Shown here: piece after piece, positions 8,120 to 15,962 of the stretch | How the letters are laid out: every line of letters starts with the position of its first letter | How positions within the stretch are numbered: the stretch's first letter is position 1 | Assembly (NCBI GenBank): GCA_965227145.1 | Contig: OZ245730.1 | Coordinates: 1-64,000 of the forward strand | Direction of reading: 5' to 3' | Source: JACKAQ01 sp965227145 | Lineage (GTDB): Bacteria > Calditrichota > Calditrichia > RBG-13-44-9 > J075 | Length of the DNA stretch: 64,000 bases | Position numbers and translations under genes: made by a program | The notes under the pieces: model-generated | Told to the model about the DNA's origin: nothing | The model's input: the letters and a program-made list of their open reading frames with translations, nothing else | The model's database searches: none

Positions 8120-9088
8120 TCAATTTTTTTTTTTGGTTTTGGTTGGAGACGATTCGTGAATCGTCTCTACATTTTTTTTCACCTGTTGCCAAACGGTGGT
8201 GTTTTCCGGCACGGCGGTGCCGGATTCCCTGCCATATTTTACGATCATTCCGTTGATGGCGTCGATTTCCGTGCGCCGCCCGTTGCGCACATCCTGCAGC
8301 ATCGACGAAATATTTTGCCCGGTTTTCCGGCAAACCGACTGCACATTTTGCCAGGTTTCCGGAAACGATAATTTGATGCCCCTGGCATTCGCCACTTCTA
8401 CCACTTCGCGGACGATCAGTTCCATTTGCACCGGCAAATCCGCGTGCGCCAATAGCTCGCCATTCGGGATGTTGTGCAGCGCAGTCAACGGATTGATGGC
8501 GGCGTTCACCGCCAGTTTTTCCCAAACCGGCAGCTCAATTTCGTCGCAATATTCGGTTGGGATTCCCGCCGCGTTGAGCGCATCTGCCAACTGTTGCAAT
8601 TGCTCCGGCGGATTGTTTTTCCACTCGATCAGCGTGCGACCGCTGCCGCCAAATCGCAATTTTCCCGGCGCAACCAGATTGGCGCCCATCGATGTAATTC
8701 CGCGAAAAACGCGGGTTTCGCCGAGTGTTTCCGCTAAAATCACATCATTTCCCAAACCGTTTTGCAGCGTAACGGCGATGCCCTCCGGTTTCAACATTCC
8801 GGCAATTTTCGCTGCGGCGTTCGCGGTTTGCCAGCTTTTTACCAACACGATCGCGATATCCGCCTGCGGCAACTTCTGCCAATCCGAAGTGGCAGTCAGC
8901 CGCACATTGGATTCGTTTCCCTGCTCATCGGTTACGCAAAGTCCGTTGTTCAGCGCGGTAATCTGCTCTGCCCAACTGCCGATCAGCGTGATTTTCAGCG
9001 AATGTGCGTTGGCAATTTGCTGCAGCATCGCGCCAAATCTGCTGCCCATTGCGCCGACGCCAACAATGGTGATGTGACGATTATCCAA
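8120..9088 (-). CDS. panE: 2-dehydropantoate 2-reductase (ketopantoate reductase)
   Basis: An NADPH-dependent reductase that makes pantoate from ketopantoate. The N-terminal Rossmann motif is GVGAMGSRFG, followed by family signatures such as LVKSWQT, LQNGLGN and KLAVNAAINPLTAL. Two TTG starts are possible, at 9106 and 9088. I prefer 9088 because AGAGG precedes it and ITIVGVGAMG then begins near the N-terminus, as is usual. The last residues (VETIHESS, then TKTKKKN) are encoded by a palindromic repeat and an 11-base A run, so the natural C-terminus has probably been rewritten by a repeat insertion. It is the first gene of a panE-panC-panD run. Confidence 0.92.
   Translation of the reverse strand: MDNRHITIVGVGAMGSRFGAMLQQIANAHSLKITLIGSWAEQITALNNGLCVTDEQGNESNVRLTATSDWQKLPQADIAIVLVKSWQTANAAAKIAGMLKPEGIAVTLQNGLGNDVILAETLGETRVFRGITSMGANLVAPGKLRFGGSGRTLIEWKNNPPEQLQQLADALNAAGIPTEYCDEIELPVWEKLAVNAAINPLTALHNIPNGELLAHADLPVQMELIVREVVEVANARGIKLSFPETWQNVQSVCRKTGQNISSMLQDVRNGRRTEIDAINGMIVKYGRESGTAVPENTTVWQQVKKNVETIHESSPTKTKKKN
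8146..8170. repeat. Dispersed palindrome, copy A (inside the 3' end of panE)
   Basis: A perfect 10-bp stem (GAGACGATTC, GT, GAATCGTCTC, 8146-8167) flanked by TAC. On the minus strand it reads GTAGAGACGATTCACGAA and onward. It matches palindromes at 9762-9787 and 30404-30427 in layout: GTAGAG, a variable arm, a TTCAYGAA centre and the complementary arm. Confidence 0.7.
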
Positions 9089-9247
9089 TGCGTTCCAACC
9101 TCTCAAAACGGTTACGGGGCGTAATAATACATATAAAAAAATCTAAAATTGAACGGAAATTGAAAAACCACCGATTTCGTCGTTTCGTTTCTCTGGGAAT
9201 TTCAGTAAATTCGGAGAATCAAAAATCTGCGAATCGGAGGCAAATCA

Positions 9248-9736
9248 TTGACGCATTTGAGTTGGGATGAATATTTTATGGGCATTGCCGTGTTCACTTC
9301 GCTGCGCTCGAAAGACCCGAACAGCAAAGTTGGCGCGGTAATCGTGAATCGCGAAAATCATATTGTCGGCACCGGTTACAACGGATTTGTGGCGGGCATT
9401 GACGAGCAGCGGTTCCGTTGGGAACGCGACGGCGATTGGCTGGAAACGAAATATCCGTATGTGGTTCACGCGGAGGCGAACGCCATTTTGAACTCGACGA
9501 TCAACGATTTGCATGGCTGCCGGATTTACGCAACGCTGTTTCCCTGTAACGAATGCGCTAAACACATCGCACAGAAAAAAATCAGCGAAGTGGTTTTTCT
9601 CTCCGACAAATATCGCGGCGAAAAATTTCATGAAGCCAGCGAACGGATTTTTGGCGCTGCCGGCATCCAAACCCGCAAGCTGGAAATGCCTGCGCTGCCC
9701 GAACTTGTGGGTAAATTTGAGCGTTTCATTCGGTGA
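9248..9736 (+). CDS. dCMP deaminase (ComEB-type cytidine/deoxycytidylate deaminase)
   Basis: A 162-residue zinc deaminase that converts dCMP to dUMP for thymidylate synthesis. The zinc and catalytic motif HAEANAI places His74 and proton-shuttling Glu76, and PCNECAK gives Cys100 and Cys103. SKVGAVIVN and TGYNGF are typical of dCMP deaminases. The start is TTG at 9248, supported by GGAGG eight bases upstream; the next in-frame ATG would remove the conserved first helix. It is divergent from panE, with about 140 bases of promoter space between them. Confidence 0.93.
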   Translation: MTHLSWDEYFMGIAVFTSLRSKDPNSKVGAVIVNRENHIVGTGYNGFVAGIDEQRFRWERDGDWLETKYPYVVHAEANAILNSTINDLHGCRIYATLFPCNECAKHIAQKKISEVVFLSDKYRGEKFHEASERIFGAAGIQTRKLEMPALPELVGKFERFIR

Positions 9737-9761
9737 AAAAAATCTATTCTCCGCGTAAAAA

Positions 9762-9787
9762 AGAGGCAATTCATGAATTGCCTCTAC
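9762..9787. repeat. Dispersed palindrome, copy B
   Basis: A perfect 24-base palindrome (AGAGGCAATTCA and its complement, 9762-9785), followed by AC, directly after the dCMP deaminase. It shares the GTAGAG/CTCTAC ends and TTCAYGAA centre of the copies at 8146 and 30404 but has a different arm sequence. It could also act as a transcription stop for the deaminase gene. Confidence 0.7.
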
Positions 9788-9844
9788 AGAGAATTGTGTG
9801 TTGCACATAACCTGATTCAGATACATTAATTTCAGGAGGTTCCC

Positions 9845-11281
9845 ATGTTATTTCGAATGCTTTATGATGACAAACTCGCCCAGGCATCCTATGTTATCGG
9901 TTGCCAGGCAACGGGTGAAGCAGTGGTGATCGATCCGGAACGGGACGTGGATCGATACATCAATTTTGTCAAAAATGAAGGCATGAAAATCGTTGCGATT
10001 ACCGAAACGCATATTCATGCTGATTTTTTATCCGGCGCGCGGGAATTGGCGGAGCGAACCGGCGCAAAACTGTATCTCTCCGACGAAGGTGATGCCGACT
10101 GGAAATACTGCTGGCTCGACAAAAAAAGCGGCGGCGGCAGATACAATCACCAATTGGTTTACGATGGCGACACGTTCAACATCGGTAACATTGAGTTGAA
10201 AGTGCTGCACACACCCGGACACACACCGGAGCATATTTCCTTTTTGGTGACCGATCATGGCGGTGGCGCGAACGCGCCGATGGGCATCGCCACCGGCGAT
10301 TTTGTGTTTGTCGGCGATGTCGGGCGCCCGGATTTGCTGGAATCGGCTGCCGGTGTTGCGGGCGCAAAAGAAACATCCGCCAAAGTGATGTTTCAATCGC
10401 TGCAGGGTTTTAAAGATTTGCCGGATTATCTGCAATTGTGGCCGGGACACGGCTCCGGTAGTGCCTGCGGAAAAGCGCTCGGTGCAGTGCCGCAATCGAC
10501 GGTCGGTTACGAAAAACGCTTTAACGCGTCGATTGCAGCGGCGACCAGCGAATCCGGTTTTGTGAAATCCATTTTGCACGGACAGCCGGAACCGCCGCTG
10601 TATTTTGCGCGAATGAAACGCGACAACCGGGACGGGCCGCCGCTGCTTGGCAGGTTGCCAAATCCTGAAAAAACAACTATTTCCGCGATGCTCGATGCTG
10701 CCAAAAACGGTGCTGCGCTGCTCGACACCCGTGAATGGAACGCATACGCAGAAGCGCATCTGCCCGGCGCGCTGTTCACGCCGCTGAACAATTCGTTCAA
10801 CACGATTGCGGGATCGTATGTGCCTGAAAATACTGCTATTTACATGATTGTCGAGGATACTCGTGTCCGCGAAGCGGTGATCGATCTCATTCGCATCGGG
10901 CTGGATAAGATAGTCGGTTTTGCTACCCCGTCAGATTTGCATAATTACGCGAAATCCGGCGGGAAAATGATCTCGACGGTTTCGCGAGATATGCTCGATC
11001 TGAAAAAATTGTCGCCAAACGGCAACACGCTCATTCTCGATGTGCGCCGGGCAGATGAATTTGAGGAAGGGCATCTCAAAGGTGCGCAAAATATTGCGCA
11101 CACGCGATTGCTGGCGCGGATGAACGAAATTCCCAAAAACAAACAGCTTTGGATTCACTGTCGCACCGAAAACCGTTCCGCATTTGCCGCAGGCATGCTG
11201 GAAGCGCATGGCTACGATGTTGTGCATCTCAAAGGCGGTTATGTGGCGTGGAGCGCAGCGGGTGGCGAAATCGAGAAATAA
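9845..11281 (+). CDS. CstB-like persulfide dioxygenase-rhodanese fusion
   Basis: A 478-residue protein. Residues 1-250 are a metallo-beta-lactamase fold of the persulfide dioxygenase type, with ETHIHADFLSGAREL (His56, His58, Asp60), the second metal site HTPGHTPEHIS and LWPGHGSGSACGKALG. Residues about 275-360 form a rhodanese-like domain with no catalytic Cys (IYMIVEDTRVREAV). The C-terminal rhodanese (about 375-478) has Cys439 in IHCRTENR. This layout matches Staphylococcus CstB, which oxidises low-molecular-weight persulfides and produces thiosulfate or sulfite. A strong AGGAGGT precedes the ATG. It opens a run of sulfur genes (SulP, YeeE/YedE, Soe/Psr-like complex), which supports a role in sulfide oxidation or detoxification. 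Confidence 0.9.
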   Translation: MLFRMLYDDKLAQASYVIGCQATGEAVVIDPERDVDRYINFVKNEGMKIVAITETHIHADFLSGARELAERTGAKLYLSDEGDADWKYCWLDKKSGGGRYNHQLVYDGDTFNIGNIELKVLHTPGHTPEHISFLVTDHGGGANAPMGIATGDFVFVGDVGRPDLLESAAGVAGAKETSAKVMFQSLQGFKDLPDYLQLWPGHGSGSACGKALGAVPQSTVGYEKRFNASIAAATSESGFVKSILHGQPEPPLYFARMKRDNRDGPPLLGRLPNPEKTTISAMLDAAKNGAALLDTREWNAYAEAHLPGALFTPLNNSFNTIAGSYVPENTAIYMIVEDTRVREAVIDLIRIGLDKIVGFATPSDLHNYAKSGGKMISTVSRDMLDLKKLSPNGNTLILDVRRADEFEEGHLKGAQNIAHTRLLARMNEIPKNKQLWIHCRTENRSAFAAGMLEAHGYDVVHLKGGYVAWSAAGGEIEK

Positions 11282-11374
11282 TCGTTTTCCAGTATAATAA
11301 TCATCTCACTTTTACAATGCCGGAATGTTGTAACTTACAATATTCTGGCATTTTGAACCGGTAAACCGCATTTC

Positions 11375-13069
11375 ATGAACCAAATTTTTCCCATACTAAA
11401 CTGGCTGCCCAACTACCATCGCGAATATCTCAAAAACGATCTGTTTGCCGGATTTACAGTTGCGGTGATGCTCATTCCGCAGGCGATGGCGTATGCGCTG
11501 CTCGCCGGTTTGCCGCCGGTTCACGGGCTGTACGCCGCATTTGTCCCGCTAATTGTGTATCCGATTTTTGGCACCTGTCGCCAATTGGCGGTTGGTCCGG
11601 TGGCGCTGGATTCCATGCTGGTTGCGGCGGGCATCGGGCTGCTGGCGAATCCGGGAACGGACGATTATCTCGTGCTGGCGGCGTTGCTGGCGGTGATGGT
11701 CGGTGCTATCCAACTGTTGTTCGGTGTTGCGCGGCTCGGTTTTGTGGTCGATTTTCTGTCGAATCCGGTGATCAGCGGATTTACATCTGCGGCTGCAGTG
11801 ATCATCATTTTCGGACAACTGCGACACATGAGCGGCATTGGTATTCCCAACAGCCAGGAAATCGACACGCTCGTAACCTACCTTATTTTTCATCTTGACG
11901 AATTTCACCTCCCGACATTTTTGACCGGAATTTTCTGTCTGGCACTGTTGATCGGGTTGAAAAAATGGCGATCACGTTTTCCCGGAGCGCTGCTGGTGGT
12001 CGCATGCAGCACGCTGGCGGTGTGGGCGTTCGGTTTGGAAAAATACGGCATCAGCATTGTCGGTGATGTGCCGGAAGGTCTGCCGATTCCGCGCATTCCC
12101 GAAATTTCGCTCGCCAAAATTGAATCGCTGATGCCCATCGCGCTCACGCTGTCGTTCGTCAGTTTTATGGAAGCGTTTGCGGTTGCCAAACGCATTTCCG
12201 CCAAACGCAGTTACGAAGTGGAGGCGGACAAAGAACTGCTCGGGCTCGGCGCGGCGAACATCACTTCGGGTCTTTTTGGCGGATTTTCCATCGCCGGCAG
12301 TTTTTCACGAACCGCGGTGAATGCGGAAAGCGGTGCGCAAACCGGCGTTTCGTCGATGGTTTCCGCCGGAATTGTGGGTATCACAACGTTGTTTCTCACA
12401 CCGCTATTTTATTACATGCCCAAAGCGGTTTTCGCCGCGGTGATTATCGTGGCGGTTTACGGGTTGATTGATGTGCGGGAAGCTCGCCGGCTTTATCAAA
12501 TAAAAAAATCCGATTTTCTGGTGATGATGTTTGCCTTCGTAATTACGCTATTGCTGGGCATCCAGCGGGGTGTGCTGCTCAGCGTTGTCGCATCGGTAGT
12601 GATGATTTTGCGGCGCATCACCCGCCCGAAAATCGTGTTTATGGGCGAAGTGCCCGGCACGGAGGTTTACCGCAACGTTCTCCGGGTCGAAAATGCCGGG
12701 GAAATTCCCGGTTTGATCATCATCCGGATGGATGCGTCTTTTTATTTCGCAAATATTTTGTATTTTAAGGACCAATTATACAAAGCCATTCAACAGCGCG
12801 ATGTGCCGGTAAAAATGGTGATTATCGATGGCAGCAGCATCAACGAAGTGGATTCATCGGCGGAATCTGTGCTGCGCGACATGGTGGACGAGCTGAAAGC
12901 TGAGGGCATATCACTTAATTTTACCAACCTGAAAGGCTACATTACGGACATGATGAAAAAATCCGGTTTTTACGAAAAACTGGGCAGTGAGCACTTTTTT
13001 TTCAGCAAAAAAGATGCAGTGCGGCATTTTTTCGGGAACGATCCGGAAACACCGATGGTCTCGAAATAA
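11375..13069 (+). CDS. SulP family anion (sulfate) transporter with STAS domain
   Basis: A 564-residue membrane protein of the SLC26/SulP family. The N-terminus shows the family pattern NWLPNYHREYLKNDLFAG followed by MLIPQAMAYALLAGLPPVHG. A transport core of about 12-14 helices is followed by the signature FGGFSIAGSFSRTAVN and a C-terminal cytoplasmic STAS domain (about 440-550, including VKMVIIDGSSINEVDSSAE). SulP proteins move sulfate, bicarbonate or other anions. Its place between a persulfide dioxygenase and the YeeE/YedE genes suggests sulfate, but the direction of transport is not known. Confidence 0.9.
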   Translation: MNQIFPILNWLPNYHREYLKNDLFAGFTVAVMLIPQAMAYALLAGLPPVHGLYAAFVPLIVYPIFGTCRQLAVGPVALDSMLVAAGIGLLANPGTDDYLVLAALLAVMVGAIQLLFGVARLGFVVDFLSNPVISGFTSAAAVIIIFGQLRHMSGIGIPNSQEIDTLVTYLIFHLDEFHLPTFLTGIFCLALLIGLKKWRSRFPGALLVVACSTLAVWAFGLEKYGISIVGDVPEGLPIPRIPEISLAKIESLMPIALTLSFVSFMEAFAVAKRISAKRSYEVEADKELLGLGAANITSGLFGGFSIAGSFSRTAVNAESGAQTGVSSMVSAGIVGITTLFLTPLFYYMPKAVFAAVIIVAVYGLIDVREARRLYQIKKSDFLVMMFAFVITLLLGIQRGVLLSVVASVVMILRRITRPKIVFMGEVPGTEVYRNVLRVENAGEIPGLIIIRMDASFYFANILYFKDQLYKAIQQRDVPVKMVIIDGSSINEVDSSAESVLRDMVDELKAEGISLNFTNLKGYITDMMKKSGFYEKLGSEHFFFSKKDAVRHFFGNDPETPMVSK

Positions 13070-13111
13070 TGTTTGCAAGCTATTGTTTTATTTAAACCTG
13101 GAGGATGCAAA

Positions 13112-13594
13112 ATGACGGAAGTAATTGTCTGGCAGGGCTGGATTGGCGGCGTTGCCATCGGCATTTTTGTGATAGCGCTGTATCTCGTCACCGGGAAATT
13201 GCTCGGCGTTTCCACGGCGTATGGAAATATGTGCGCCTATTTTTCGAAGATCAATTTTTTCGCCGTCGGCGAATATCGCAACAATTGGCGGATGTGGTTC
13301 ATCATCGGCATCCCGGTTGGCGGGTTGCTCGCTGCATTTACTTCGCCGGGCGATATTGTTTTCAGCCTGTCCACCGGCGCGATGTATGACGCCGTTTTGC
13401 CGGAAAGCTGGTGGGCAAAAGGGCTGTGGCTGATGTCCGGCGGTGCGATGATCGGCTTCGGCGCGCGGGCTGCGGGCGGTTGCCAAAGCGGACACGCCAT
13501 CACCGGAGTTGCGCTGCTGAACTGGCCGAGCATGGTTGCCGGTGCAGGATTTTTTGTCGGCGGCGTGGCGGTTGTCCAACTGCTGTTTTTGTAA
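13112..13594 (+). CDS. YeeE/YedE family sulfur-transport protein
   Basis: A roughly 160-residue membrane protein of the YeeE/YedE (DUF395) family, which takes up thiosulfate or related sulfur compounds. Visible are four to five hydrophobic helices, GNMCAYFSKINFF and GFGARAAGGCQSGHAITG; the conserved Cys in the latter is the likely sulfur-relay residue of the family. The ATG at 13112 follows GGAG at 13100-13103; the longer frame from 13073 has no such site. It is half the size of E. coli YeeE and pairs with the next gene, so two half-size proteins probably form the transporter. Confidence 0.85.
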   Translation: MTEVIVWQGWIGGVAIGIFVIALYLVTGKLLGVSTAYGNMCAYFSKINFFAVGEYRNNWRMWFIIGIPVGGLLAAFTSPGDIVFSLSTGAMYDAVLPESWWAKGLWLMSGGAMIGFGARAAGGCQSGHAITGVALLNWPSMVAGAGFFVGGVAVVQLLFL

Positions 13595-13606
13595 ATTAAG
13601 CGTTCT

Positions 13607-13636
13607 TTGACAAATTGTGTGGAAGTCAGCTAAAAC
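13607..13636 (+). promoter_or_regulatory. Possible sigma-70 type promoter
   Basis: TTGACA (13607-13612), an 18-base spacer and TAAAAC (13631-13636) lie in the 184-base gap before the second YeeE/YedE gene. The match is fair; the long spacer makes it uncertain. Confidence 0.3.
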
Positions 13637-13700
13637 AAAAATATCTGGTCATGCTGAGTCCTGCTTTGCGGGAAAGCATCTGTTTTTTATCGAATTACGA

Positions 13701-13718
13701 CCTTCGACTTCGCTCAGG
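13701..13718 (-). repeat. Dispersed repeat fragment
   Basis: Reads CCTGAGCGAAGTCGAAGG on the minus strand. A copy with 17 of 18 bases identical lies at 28077-28094 on the plus strand. Nearby GTCATGCTGAGTCCTGC (13648 onward) looks like another common extragenic repeat. Together these fill the gap between the two YeeE/YedE genes. Confidence 0.5.
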
Positions 13719-13777
13719 CTGACAACATTAAAACATTCTCCACAAAAATTGTCAGACAACCAAATAAAGGAGAAAAA

Positions 13778-14224
13778 ATGAACAAATTTATCTTCACGAT
13801 ATTCGGCATCGTTTTCGGATTTTTGCTCAGCCGTGCCGGTGCGACAACTTATGATTTTTACGCCAACTTGTTTCTTTTCAAAGATTTACAGTTGCTGTGG
13901 GTGATCGCTGCCGCAGCCGGAACCGGTGCTGTCGGCATGGCGATTCTCAAAAAATTTCGCCAACAATCACTGATGGGCGAACACCTCACCTTTGAAGCGA
14001 AACCGTACCGGAAATCGCTGATTCCCGGATCGCTGCTGCTCGGCGCAGGTTGGGGAATGGCCGGTGCCTGCCCCGGAACCGTGCTCGCGATGGCCGGTGA
14101 AGGCAAACTCGCCGCGATTTTTACGGTGGTTGGCATTGCGCTGGGCACCTATTTTTATGGATTGTGGAACAGCCGCAAAATGCCAAAAGTGGCAACCGCG
14201 GAATCTGCTGAAGTTGTGCAATAA
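13778..14224 (+). CDS. YeeE/YedE family (DUF6691-type) sulfur-transport protein
   Basis: A 148-residue membrane protein, the partner half of the preceding gene. The motif GWGMAGACPGTVLAMAGEG carries the conserved Cys of this family, and the N-terminus is FGIVFGFLLSRAGATTYDF. About four hydrophobic segments are visible. AAAGGAG precedes the ATG. The gap to the first half (184 bases) contains repeat fragments, so the pair may once have been closer. Substrates in the family include thiosulfate; the exact substrate here is unknown. Confidence 0.83.
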   Translation: MNKFIFTIFGIVFGFLLSRAGATTYDFYANLFLFKDLQLLWVIAAAAGTGAVGMAILKKFRQQSLMGEHLTFEAKPYRKSLIPGSLLLGAGWGMAGACPGTVLAMAGEGKLAAIFTVVGIALGTYFYGLWNSRKMPKVATAESAEVVQ

Positions 14225-14268
14225 ATGATGTTGTGGTGTAACAAAAATAAAGTTTAGGGGGATTCAGC

Positions 14269-14296
14269 GGGAGACCCCTGCCAGCGCAGGGGTGAC
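14269..14296 (-). repeat. Dispersed hairpin repeat, copy 2
   Basis: A 28-base unit on the minus strand, from GTCACCCCTGCG to GGGGTCTCCC, with a perfect 7-bp stem (14274-14280 with 14287-14293). It matches copy 1 at 6672-6699 except at the two stem dinucleotides, which are changed in a matched way, and at the loop. It lies just upstream of the ribosome binding site of the ferredoxin-NrfD gene. Confidence 0.7.
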
Positions 14297-14323
14297 AATC
14301 TGCTGTCCAAAACCGGAGGTCCA

Positions 14324-15952
14324 TTGAACTACGGATTTGTCATCGACAACCGAAAATGCATCGGCTGCCACGCCTGCACCGTTGCCTGCAAAGCTGAACA
14401 CGATGTGCCCATTGGCGTCAACCGGACCTGGGTGAAATACATCGAAAAAGGGGAATTTCCCCACACCCGCCGGCTCTTTTCCGTGATGCGCTGCAACCAC
14501 TGCGCCGACGCGCCGTGTGTGGATATTTGTCCGGTGGAAGCGCTGCACACCCGCGATGACGGCATCGTGGATTTCGATAATCGCCGCTGCATCGGCTGCA
14601 AAGCCTGCATGCAAGCCTGCCCGTACGACGCGCTGTATATCGATCCCGAAACGCAAACCGCGGCCAAATGCAACTACTGTTCGCACCGGGTGGATATCGG
14701 GCTGGAACCGGCGTGCGTAAACGTTTGTCCGGAGCACGCCATCATTTCCGGCGATATGGATGATCCCGGTTCGGAAATCAGCCAACTCCTTTCCCGGCAA
14801 CAAGTTAGCGCACGGAAAATCGAGAAGGGAACGCAGCCGAAGCTGTTTTATATCGACGGCGATTCGGCGTCGCTGGTGCCGACGGCAACTGCGCCATCGA
14901 GCGATTATTTGTGGAGTTCGCAATCGACCGGCGTGGGACATTTCGCGAAATATGCGGAAGCGCTGATCGCCAAATCCGACCCGCTGGAAATGGTCAAACA
15001 GCTCGCCCAAAATGGCGGCGACGGTCGGGTTGTGCCGGAAAATCAATCCCAAAAAATCGATCAGAAAATGGACGACGTTCGGCGGGAAAACACCCGTCGC
15101 ACATACGATGCCCCCGGAAAAGGTGCGGTTTGGGGATGGGAAGTGTCCGCGTATGTCTGGACAAAAGCCATCGCCACCGGCGCATTTTTGCTGCCGTTTC
15201 TCACGAATATATTGACAGATTTGCCGGTTGCGGAGCGCATCCAGTGGATCGGCTGGGGCGGCAGCCTGCTGTTTTTGGCGATCACCGGATTACTGTTGGT
15301 GAAAGATTTGGACAAACCGGCGCGATTCGCATACGTGCTGCTGCGTCCGCAGTGGAAATCCTGGCTGGTGAAGGGCGGTTACGCGATCACGATTTTCGGC
15401 GCGCTGCTGGCAATTTGGGGACACGCCAAATTCTGGGAAATGCCCAATCTGGCGGCCATTTCCGGCTGGCTGACTGCCGCGTTCGCAGTGATCGTCGCGA
15501 TTTACACCGCGTTTTTGTTCGCGCAAGCCAAAGGTCGCGATTTCTGGCAATCGCCGACGCTGCCGCTGCACATGCTCATTCACTCGCTGATGGCCGGTGC
15601 AGCATTCTTCGCATTGTTCACCGTCGCTGGAATTGGTGATGCAAATTGGGGTGTGTTCATCATCGATGCACTGATGCTGGCAATCACCGCAAATCTCGTA
15701 ATTTTGGCAGTTGAGCTGTTTACGCCGCATCCTACAGCCGATGCGAAACGCACCGTGCAGATGATCATCGCCGGGCGATTCCGCAAATTATTTGTGATTG
15801 GCGCGCTGCTGATCGGCAATATTTTCCCGCTGGCGCTGATGATAGTTTTCGGCGAAAATCTGCTCGCCTTCGCCGGATTGCTGGCGCTCATCGGAATTTA
15901 CATCACCGAGCACATCTGGGTCCGTGCCCCGCAATTGATACCGTTGAGTTGA
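14324..15952 (+). CDS. Fused 4Fe-4S ferredoxin and NrfD-like membrane subunit (PsrB-PsrC / SoeB-SoeC type)
   Basis: A 542-residue protein joining two subunits that are usually separate. Residues 1-180 are a multi-cluster ferredoxin of the DmsB/PsrB type; four cysteine groups are visible (RKCIGCHACTVACK, MRCNHCADAPCVDICP, RRCIGCKACMQACP, CNYCSHR with CVNVCPEHA). A linker of about 90 residues leads to roughly eight hydrophobic helices of an NrfD-like quinone-interacting domain (from about 275, WGWEVSAYVWTKAIATGAF). The start is TTG at 14324, three bases after GGAGGT; MNYGFVIDNRKCIGC agrees with family N-termini. With the molybdopterin protein downstream it should form a membrane complex passing electrons to or from quinone. 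Confidence 0.87.
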   Translation: MNYGFVIDNRKCIGCHACTVACKAEHDVPIGVNRTWVKYIEKGEFPHTRRLFSVMRCNHCADAPCVDICPVEALHTRDDGIVDFDNRRCIGCKACMQACPYDALYIDPETQTAAKCNYCSHRVDIGLEPACVNVCPEHAIISGDMDDPGSEISQLLSRQQVSARKIEKGTQPKLFYIDGDSASLVPTATAPSSDYLWSSQSTGVGHFAKYAEALIAKSDPLEMVKQLAQNGGDGRVVPENQSQKIDQKMDDVRRENTRRTYDAPGKGAVWGWEVSAYVWTKAIATGAFLLPFLTNILTDLPVAERIQWIGWGGSLLFLAITGLLLVKDLDKPARFAYVLLRPQWKSWLVKGGYAITIFGALLAIWGHAKFWEMPNLAAISGWLTAAFAVIVAIYTAFLFAQAKGRDFWQSPTLPLHMLIHSLMAGAAFFALFTVAGIGDANWGVFIIDALMLAITANLVILAVELFTPHPTADAKRTVQMIIAGRFRKLFVIGALLIGNIFPLALMIVFGENLLAFAGLLALIGIYITEHIWVRAPQLIPLS

Positions 15953-15962
15953 AATTATATTT

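Noticed and set aside
14269..14296. Terminator between the YeeE/YedE gene and the ferredoxin-NrfD gene
   Set aside because: The stem is good but no T-run follows on either strand, and the unit matches a dispersed repeat at 6672.
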